Below the pieces are notes generated by a model that saw only the letters and a program-made list of their open reading frames with translations, had not been told where the DNA came from and ran no database searches. A stretch of DNA of 7,197 nt from JBDHZU01 sp039812085 (lineage in GTDB: Bacteria > Actinomycetota > Actinomycetes > S36-B12 > UBA10799): assembly GCA_039812085.1 (NCBI GenBank), contig JBDHZU010000102.1, forward strand, positions 1 through 7,197, given 5' to 3'. This document shows, piece after piece, positions 1-4,071 of the stretch (position 1 is its first letter; each line of letters starts with the position of its first letter). Made by a program: the position numbers and the translations under genes.

Positions 1-152
1 CGAACCACACTGCTCACCTGATCCGGATGATGCGAGTCGTAATGAAACACCGACGTCACCGCCGCCGAAGTATCCGAAGCGTTACCGTCTTCCATCGTCA
101 ACGGCACCTCACCATACTCGCGAAAATCGGAACCCCAGATCGGGGTCGTCAT
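1..152 (-). CDS. hypothetical protein, N-terminal part, runs off left edge
   Basis: A minus-strand frame opens with ATG at 152 and stays open to the left edge for 50 codons. Its product begins MTTPIWGSDFREYGEVP and continues with ASDTSAAVTSVFHYDSHHPD. Codon choice looks coding (mostly G/C third positions and no rare runs). The first 44 bases overlap the end of the upstream 170-residue gene in another frame. Alternative starts are GTG at 107, two bases past that gene's stop, and ATG at 95, with GAGGTG about 9 bases before it. A GGGA lies about 10 bases before the ATG at 152. I do not recognise the family. The HYDSHHPDQV stretch is faintly like RHS/YD-type text, but this is too little to assign. 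Most of the gene is outside the window. Confidence 0.5.
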   Translation of the reverse strand, partial: MTTPIWGSDFREYGEVPLTMEDGNASDTSAAVTSVFHYDSHHPDQVSSVV

Positions 153-621
153 CCTCGATGTATCCCATTGAACTGAGCGAGCGGTCATCTGCATCACGTG
201 AACAGAACGTCGTGAATTCGACAGGGCTTTCTGGACCATAGGCTGCTTCGGCAAACTCAACTTCGGGATCCAGACCCAATAGCTGAGCAGCGCGATACGC
301 CAGGCTCAAGACGGGCAACGTGTCCCGGCTGTCCCCTGCGATCCTGAGCGCAAGCTGCTCAGCGCGAAGGCAGTCCCAAAGAAAACTGGCCGACCGCTCG
401 CGCACGGCCAACGACGCCATCCGCTCGGCAAACGCAGACAACACCGTCGCGTGGTCCTTGGACAACTCGTGGCTTACTGCGCGGAACTCGGATACTCCAT
501 GAACTCGCGTGATCAGACCAGCGATCTCCAGGTCGCGCCTGTTTGGCAGGCGATCTGTCCCATAGCCCTCGTTACCTCTGGGGTCCAGGATCTCGAGGTC
601 GGTTTCATCGAAGATCGTCAC
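109..621 (-). CDS. hypothetical 170-residue, mostly helical soluble protein
   Basis: This 170-residue frame has a GTG start chosen because a good ribosome site (GAGGTGG) sits just before it. It has no signal peptide or membrane segment. The N-terminus is acidic (MTIFDETDLEILDPRGNEGYG). Residues about 30-120 look alpha-helical and rich in Ala, Leu, Glu and Arg (SAFAERMASLAVRERSASF, LSLAYRAAQLLGLDPEVEF). The C-terminus is again acidic (YIEDDDPDLGF). I do not recognise the family. A small acidic helical protein in a row of overlapping small genes near an RHS locus would suit an immunity protein, but no motif proves this. The start overlaps the stop of a possible 51-codon frame by four bases (GTGA), and the 3' end overlaps the gene at the left edge. 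Confidence 0.65.
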   Translation of the reverse strand: MTIFDETDLEILDPRGNEGYGTDRLPNRRDLEIAGLITRVHGVSEFRAVSHELSKDHATVLSAFAERMASLAVRERSASFLWDCLRAEQLALRIAGDSRDTLPVLSLAYRAAQLLGLDPEVEFAEAAYGPESPVEFTTFCSRDADDRSLSSMGYIEDDDPDLGFRFSRVW

Positions 622-773
622 GATCCACCTCGTGGTATGAGGTAGTCACCAGATCGGGCGTCGTAGATGCAGTTCATCGCAGCCGACGACGTGGGAGTGA
701 CCGCGATCGATGGCGGAGAGGCAGAAGTGCCGCGAGAGTCGCGACGATTCAGAACAACGACCCACTTGGTCAC
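618..773 (-). CDS. possible 51-residue hypothetical peptide
   Basis: The 187-bp gap between the 81-residue gene and the 170-residue gene contains one frame that reads fairly like protein. From GTG at 773 it gives MTKWVVVLNRRDSRG, then SIAVTPTSSAAMNCIYDARS and finally DYLIPRGGS. Its TGA overlaps the GTG of the next gene as GTGA, the same four-base coupling seen elsewhere in this cluster. Against it, no ribosome site precedes the GTG, the middle is low-complexity Ser/Thr/Pro, and the frame also extends upstream to an ATG at 842 inside the previous gene. It could be a remnant of a toxin C-terminus, a real small gene, or chance. I know of no matching family. Confidence 0.3.
   Translation of the reverse strand: MTKWVVVLNRRDSRGTSASPPSIAVTPTSSAAMNCIYDARSGDYLIPRGGS
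625..631 (-). promoter_or_regulatory. ribosome binding site deciding the GTG start at 621
   Basis: The minus strand reads GAGGTGG followed by ATC and then GTG. The GAGG core lies six bases before the start codon, a normal Shine-Dalgarno distance. It supports the GTG at 621 over downstream ATG codons. Confidence 0.6.
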
Positions 774-807
774 TAATGCGGAGACCGAGCGCGCCCGCCT
801 CAGGTTG

Positions 808-1053
808 TCAGTTGAGGCGATCCAACTCGTTGCCGTCTGCATCTCGGGTGATCACCGCCCCAGGCGCCCAGACGGAGATTCCTCCAGGCCAGTTCACGAT
901 CTCGAGCTCACGGCCGAACGGATCGATGACGTCGGCAAACATGAACTCCTCTCCCGCCAGTTCGTAGGTCATACCGCTCGGCTCAAACATCGCGGTGAAG
1001 GGCGCCCGACCATCAGCCGTGAGCTTGATACGGAGGAAGGATTGGTCAGTCAT
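808..1053 (-). CDS. hypothetical 81-residue beta-rich acidic protein
   Basis: The start is ATG at 1053, because GGAG lies six bases upstream and ATGA fuses this start with the stop of the gene before it. The product starts MTDQSFLRIKLTADG and includes FEPSGMTYELAGEEFMFADV, REMEIVNW-like text (RELEIVNWPGG) and VWAPGAVITRDADG. Alternating hydrophobic residues suggest an all-beta fold. It is acidic and has no signal or membrane segment. The conserved-looking aromatic and Gly-Pro positions suggest a real conserved protein, but I cannot name its family. The tight coupling to the HGT-motif gene suggests the two act together, possibly as toxin and immunity. That is inference from layout only. Confidence 0.7.
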   Translation of the reverse strand: MTDQSFLRIKLTADGRAPFTAMFEPSGMTYELAGEEFMFADVIDPFGRELEIVNWPGGISVWAPGAVITRDADGNELDRLN

Positions 1054-1301
1054 TTTCGACTCCAAGCATCTATGACTAGTTGTGACAGATCAACGCGGAC
1101 CAGGGCTGTCGCGTTGTTCGGAACGGCTGGCCCGACGCCGCGATACATAGCATTGAGCATCTTGGCGTCATCTAGCGAGACCAAGGCGCGCAGCTCTTCG
1201 TCCGTCATACCTGCGAATTGTCGCCGCATCGGCAGCAGGCCATCGGCCTGGACTATCGCCCAGGTCTCCGGAGCCGTTCCGTGGAACAGCTCGACCCCCA
1301 T
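1050..1301 (-). CDS. short HGT-motif protein, ADP-ribosyltransferase-like, possibly truncated
   Basis: This 83-residue product starts MGVELFHGTAPETWAIVQ and continues ADGLLPMRRQ. An LFHGT motif, then a helix ending in GL-P and an R-R-Q turn, is the opening pattern of the ADP-ribosyltransferase fold, including KptA/Tpt1 RNA 2'-phosphotransferases and some polymorphic toxins (family knowledge). The rest (MTDEELRALVSLDDAKMLNA, then NATALVRVDLSQLV) does not show the remaining catalytic residues clearly. KptA proteins are roughly twice this length, so this may be a remnant. The ATG at 1301 has no strong ribosome site; GTG 1310 is in the same frame. The stop overlaps the next gene as ATGA. A run of five Gs right after the start codon may mark a frameshift from a longer frame starting at 1371. 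Function is uncertain. Confidence 0.5.
   Translation of the reverse strand: MGVELFHGTAPETWAIVQADGLLPMRRQFAGMTDEELRALVSLDDAKMLNAMYRGVGPAVPNNATALVRVDLSQLVIDAWSRK
1060..1063 (-). promoter_or_regulatory. ribosome binding site for the 81-residue gene
   Basis: GGAG on the minus strand, six bases before ATG 1053, lies inside the last codons of the upstream gene. It favours ATG 1053 over the in-frame TTG at 1065. Confidence 0.6.
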
Positions 1302-1370
1302 GCCACGCACTCGTGGTGTCGGGAACCTTGGTAGGAGACATCGGAAGTGAGACTGCCGTATCTCGAGTCA
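1302..1370. other. short spacer between vapC and the HGT-motif gene
   Basis: No terminator or clear promoter is visible. The minus strand has an open frame starting with GTG 1371 directly on the vapC stop (TAGTG). Its first 23 codons give MTRDTAVSLPMSPTKVPDTT and then SAW. They lead into the G-run at 1295-1299, where loss of one G would join them to the HGT-motif frame. The spacer may therefore be the 5' part of a frameshifted gene rather than true intergenic DNA. Confidence 0.35.
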
Positions 1371-1811
1371 CTAGTCCTGCTCGCGGCGGAACTGCTCCAT
1401 GGACTGAGTCAGGGTGATCGCATGCCCGGTAGCGACTAGCTGGTTGTCGGCGCTGATGAGGGTGCAGTCATGGGCCTCTGCCGCGGCAACGAATGCTGCG
1501 TCGTAAAAGGTCAAACCCTCACTACAAGCCGTATCAGCAGCGGCAGCTAAACCAGTGATGTCCAACGTCAAGGGTGGGCCGCAAAGAGTGACTGTCGCCG
1601 TGAGTACAGCAGTTGCTTGTTCTGCGCTGCGCTTCAACGGACGCACAAGCACGTTGCCTAATTCGTACAGTCCTAGATCCAAGACATGTGCTCGAATGAC
1701 ACCTTGCCGGTGTGCGTGAAGGTGCCATTCGGCCTGCTCTACCTCGTCTTCGCCATCGTGATGAAACCACTTAAGTAAGACGGATGTGTCCAGTAGTAGA
1801 TCTCGGTTCAA
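1371..1811 (-). CDS. vapC: VapC-like PIN-domain ribonuclease toxin
   Basis: A 146-residue PIN-domain protein. PIN toxins are metal-dependent RNases that cut tRNA, rRNA or mRNA when freed from their antitoxin. The four acidic active-site positions are visible: D8 in LLLDTSVLLKWF, E50 in LGLYELGNVL, D104 in LTFYDAAFVAAAEAHDC, and D122 in LISADNQL. Length and motif spacing fit an intact, active VapC. The start is TTG at 1811; the antitoxin's TGA overlaps it as TTGA, so the toxin is probably made by translational coupling at a lower rate than the antitoxin. No clear ribosome site precedes it. The stop TAG is followed directly by GTG (TAGTG), which may couple the next frame. The RNA target cannot be read from the sequence. 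Confidence 0.92.
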   Translation of the reverse strand: MNRDLLLDTSVLLKWFHHDGEDEVEQAEWHLHAHRQGVIRAHVLDLGLYELGNVLVRPLKRSAEQATAVLTATVTLCGPPLTLDITGLAAAADTACSEGLTFYDAAFVAAAEAHDCTLISADNQLVATGHAITLTQSMEQFRREQD

Positions 1812-2041
1812 TGGTTGGCCCGTTGTTCACGCACCAACTCCGTAGCCGACCACTTGCCAGTGGCAGCCAACGCGTCCCGTGCCGCGATGAGCAACTCATC
1901 AACGCGAGCGGCATCAGGTGCCGTGATCTCGCGTCGGGTGGCTTGGGCGATGACAGCACTGCGGCTCATCTGCCGCGCCTGGGCTTCTGCGTCCAATGCG
2001 GCCAATAAGTCGTCCGGGATGGAGATCATCACCTTAGCCAT
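1808..2041 (-). CDS. vapB: VapB-like ribbon-helix-helix antitoxin
   Basis: A 77-residue antitoxin. Residues 1-9 (MAKVMISIP) form the beta ribbon. Residues 10-24 and 26-39 form two helices around the turn in RQMSRSAVIAQ, the usual ribbon-helix-helix DNA-binding unit. Residues about 42-77 (DELLIAARDALAATGKWSAT region) should be the C-terminal tail that wraps and blocks VapC. The frame extends upstream, but ATG 2041 is chosen because the ribbon begins exactly there and the upstream codons cross the AT-rich promoter. The toxin gene follows with a four-base overlap. VapB dimers, usually with VapC, normally repress their own promoter; the repeated AGTATATA boxes immediately upstream are the likely binding site. 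Confidence 0.9.
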   Translation of the reverse strand: MAKVMISIPDDLLAALDAEAQARQMSRSAVIAQATRREITAPDAARVDELLIAARDALAATGKWSATELVREQRANH

Positions 2042-2047
2042 ACCATC

Positions 2048-2075
2048 AGTATATACAGTAAGTATATAAGTAAGT
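2048..2075 (-). promoter_or_regulatory. vapBC promoter and likely VapB operator
   Basis: An AT-rich island lies directly upstream of vapB in otherwise GC-rich DNA. On the plus strand AGTATATA occurs at 2048-2055 and again at 2061-2068, 13 bp apart; the first is part of the 8-bp palindrome GTATATAC. A minus-strand TATACT at 2048-2053 fits a sigma-70-type -10 box. It lies six bases before ATG 2041, which would put the transcript start at or next to the start codon, giving a leaderless mRNA. No ribosome site is visible, which agrees. The -35 region is weak. Repeats over a -10 box are typical of autorepressed toxin-antitoxin operons. The function is inferred. Confidence 0.6.
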
Positions 2076-2096
2076 GGACCCTTCAGAGGTGAAGCT

Positions 2097-3131
2097 CTAC
2101 GAGCTGGCAGCAGCGCGCCGAAGCCGGTCGCTGACGGCATCGGCAATACCCGATCCGGTCGGGGCGACGGCTAGTACGTGATCAAGGTGCTGGGCATCGG
2201 CAGAACGTAGGGCGGCGTAAAGCGACTGGGCATAGTGCTCGTCTGATGTTGCGGCCAACAGAACGACTGCATCACTAGTGGTTTGGTCGACTGTGGTGAT
2301 GACTCCGACAGCGCCACCTTGGGCCGCAAGCTCAGCCACACGATCGTTCAGTTGGTCGCGCTCGACTAGCTCGACGGTGGCGGCCGGACTGTAGTGCGAC
2401 TCCAATTCGCCAGACACTCGTCCGGCAGTTGCAGGAGTTGACGAGGTAGCCACTGGGGATCCGAGAAGGTCGCTGATCATGTCGCTCGTGATGGCACCGA
2501 GACGTCTGATGCGGACTTGTTCACTCGAGCAGTCAACGATTGTGCTCTCGATTCCCACGTGGCATGTTCCACCGTCGAGCACCACATCGCCCGGGGTCAA
2601 TCGGTCGGATAGTTCCGCCAGAACTGCAGCGGCTGTTGTCGGACTCACCGCACCGAATCGGTTAGCGCTGGGTGCCGTGACTCCGGGGTGCTGCACTCCG
2701 GCACGGGCCAGTGCCTCGAGTACCTGTTGAAAGTGGTGGTGATCGGGACTGCGCAACGCCACCGTTGGTTGTCCACCGGTGACGGCATCGGTCACCCGTG
2801 ACGATCGACGAGTGATGACCGTCAGAGGTCCAGGCCAGAACTCCTCGGCTAATGCCTGTGCATGGGGGTTCCAGTCGCCTGACCAATGAGTAGCGGAGGC
2901 GGTATCGCGGACATGCACAATCAAAGGATGGTCAGCGGGGCGACCTTTGACTGCGAAGGTGCGGCGAACAGCGTCCTCGTTGTCGGCTAATGCTCCGAGC
3001 CCATAAACGGTTTCGGTGGGGAGTCCTGCCAGACGCCCGTCGAGCAGCGCAGCAGCAGCGACTCCCGGATCGCTTGTTAGCTGCGGTAGATCTTGACCGG
3101 CGTCCCGATCGGCACCCGCTTGTAGAGCCAC
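2097..3131 (-). CDS. sua5: L-threonylcarbamoyladenylate synthase, two-domain Sua5 type
   Basis: Makes threonylcarbamoyl-AMP from threonine, bicarbonate and ATP in the cytosol, the first step of the t6A37 modification of ANN-decoding tRNAs. From GTG 3131 it has 344 residues, normal for two-domain Sua5. The YrdC domain shows PTETVYGLG, KGRPADHPLIVHV (nucleotide-binding Lys and Arg), EFWPGPLTVI, APSANRFGAVSPT and LDGGTCHVGIESTIVD. The linker SGELESHYSP leads into the C-terminal Sua5 domain, which ends with SLYAALRSAD and the GSGIADAVSDRLRRAA region. The start is uncertain: GTG 3131 has GGAA nine bases upstream; TTG 3146 and GTG 3164 have no visible ribosome site. All lie inside ldt, so the two genes overlap by at least 55 bp. 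Coupled translation from ldt is likely. Confidence 0.93.
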   Translation of the reverse strand: MALQAGADRDAGQDLPQLTSDPGVAAAALLDGRLAGLPTETVYGLGALADNEDAVRRTFAVKGRPADHPLIVHVRDTASATHWSGDWNPHAQALAEEFWPGPLTVITRRSSRVTDAVTGGQPTVALRSPDHHHFQQVLEALARAGVQHPGVTAPSANRFGAVSPTTAAAVLAELSDRLTPGDVVLDGGTCHVGIESTIVDCSSEQVRIRRLGAITSDMISDLLGSPVATSSTPATAGRVSGELESHYSPAATVELVERDQLNDRVAELAAQGGAVGVITTVDQTTSDAVVLLAATSDEHYAQSLYAALRSADAQHLDHVLAVAPTGSGIADAVSDRLRRAAASS

Positions 3132-3868
3132 TTTTGAGTGTTCCAATCTCGGACGTTCACGCACCCGTGTGATGCGCCGTTGTACCCGTCGGCACGAAAG
3201 TAGCGCGAGAAGTGAATGGCCTGCCCGCCGCTGAAGTACAAAGACATGTCCATCGGCATTTGGTAAAGCGCAGAGAAGTCGTCGTACACCTTATTGAAAA
3301 CCTTGAAGTTGCCTTCTCGGGTGCGGTTGCCGACGCCACCGAAACGGGCATCTTCACGCAGCACGAGCCGACCGTGTTCGAAGTAGCGCAACACCTTCAT
3401 CGTTTTATCGACGCAGATGATGCGTTTCTGCTTCTTCTTGGTGCAGGCGGAAGGGATCTTCGCCTTGTGAGCTAGCGCGTCAAGTTTGATCGCTCCTGAA
3501 CGGGTGAGCTTTCCGGACGCATTCATGCCGAACTTGTCTTGCAGATTGCACAAAGCCTTCAACGTCGTCGTATCGAACACTCCCGACGTTGGAGCCGGGA
3601 TGCCCACCTTGTTGATGCGTTGCTGCATAGTGCGAACTGCTGCCCCACGGTCGCGGACTTGCAGGTAGCCCTTGCCTGCCTTTACTTGCCCGTAGCTGGG
3701 GACTTTGTGTGTGACGTTGCTCGCCGGCGGATCGTAGTTCCAGCAGGTGCTATTCACCGAGGGGTAGTACGGCTGGGGAACTGAGGCAGAAGCTGGCGCT
3801 GCGCCCATCCCGACAACAGCGCACCCGGCCACCACAAATGCGGCTCCACTCTTGCGCCAGAAAGTCAT
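3077..3868 (-). CDS. secreted L,D-transpeptidase with peptidoglycan-binding domain
   Basis: A 263-residue exported enzyme that should form 3-3 cross-links in, or attach proteins to, peptidoglycan. Residues 1-28 are a signal peptide (MTFWRKSGAAFVV, hydrophobic core, cleavage near APASA). Residues about 66-132 match a PG_binding_1 helical repeat (YLQVRDRGAAVRTMQQRINK, SGVFDTTTLKAL). Residues about 147-261 are the YkuD catalytic domain: H219 in GGQAIHF and the S-H-G-C-V-N signature with catalytic C236. Cysteines 42, 107, 142 and 152 in the mature part could form disulfides. The frame extends 20 codons upstream, but ATG 3868 is chosen because the signal peptide begins there, with GGGAGAG ten bases before it. 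It diverges from the RHS gene and its end overlaps sua5. Partner proteins and exact cross-link are not visible. Confidence 0.92.
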   Translation of the reverse strand: MTFWRKSGAAFVVAGCAVVGMGAAPASASVPQPYYPSVNSTCWNYDPPASNVTHKVPSYGQVKAGKGYLQVRDRGAAVRTMQQRINKVGIPAPTSGVFDTTTLKALCNLQDKFGMNASGKLTRSGAIKLDALAHKAKIPSACTKKKQKRIICVDKTMKVLRYFEHGRLVLREDARFGGVGNRTREGNFKVFNKVYDDFSALYQMPMDMSLYFSGGQAIHFSRYFRADGYNGASHGCVNVRDWNTQKWLYKRVPIGTPVKIYRS

Positions 3869-3878
3869 GTTTTGGATT

Positions 3879-3885
3879 CTCTCCC
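3879..3885 (-). promoter_or_regulatory. ribosome binding site deciding the ldt start
   Basis: GGGAGAG on the minus strand lies ten bases before ATG 3868. It supports this start over the upstream in-frame start at 3928, which would put 20 non-signal residues ahead of the signal peptide. Confidence 0.55.
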
Positions 3886-3961
3886 AGGGATGAGCAGTGC
3901 GCTGGGCTGCTCCGCCAAACGAGTGCAAAACCTAGAGCACAGCCGAAACGCTTCGAGGTTT

Positions 3962-3990
3962 CCGGTGTCCGATCCACGACACGCCGGTGT
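3962..3990. repeat. direct repeat CCGGTGT x2 with nested inverted repeat
   Basis: Two copies of CCGGTGT start 22 bp apart (3962 and 3984) in the divergent promoter region. Between them GACAC (3978-3982) is the reverse complement of GTGTC in the first copy. A tandem operator on one face of the helix is possible, but a seven-base repeat may also be chance. Confidence 0.35.
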
Positions 3991-4071
3991 GACGACGTGA
4001 CCGCGAAATCTCTTTGGCGATATCGACCTGTGAACGCGCCTCCCATATCCGGAAGCTGTTAGACCCTGCAC

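Larger units (their letters stand above)
3869..4071. promoter_or_regulatory. divergent intergenic region between ldt and the RHS gene
   Basis: These 203 bp must hold the start signals for both genes. CCGGTGT occurs twice in the same direction, at 3962-3968 and 3984-3990, exactly 22 bp (about two helical turns) apart. GTGTC at 3965-3969 and GACAC at 3978-3982 form an inverted repeat around an 8-base centre. CGATATCG at 4018-4025 is a perfect palindrome. I find no -10/-35 pair that I would defend on either strand. The repeats could be sites for a regulator acting on both genes; the regulator is unknown. Confidence 0.4.

Noticed and set aside
667..1350. 227-codon open frame on the plus strand
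   Set aside because: It lies opposite the small minus-strand genes, is rich in Arg, Ser and Thr with no motif, and has no ribosome site. It looks like an antisense shadow.
1358..1370. CTCGAG palindrome near the vapC stop as a terminator
   Set aside because: Short symmetrical site with no stem extension and no T-run on either strand.
1168..1371. 67-codon minus-strand frame starting on the vapC stop, taken as a complete gene
   Set aside because: After about codon 24 it becomes Arg/Ala-rich text antisense in style and out of frame with the protein-like LFHGT reading. Only its first part is kept, as a frameshift hypothesis.
2081..2094. small hairpin CTTCA-GAGG-TGAAG just after the sua5 stop
   Set aside because: A 5-bp stem without a T-run is too weak to call a terminator. 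It also lies within the short sua5-vapB spacer, where chance pairing is easy.
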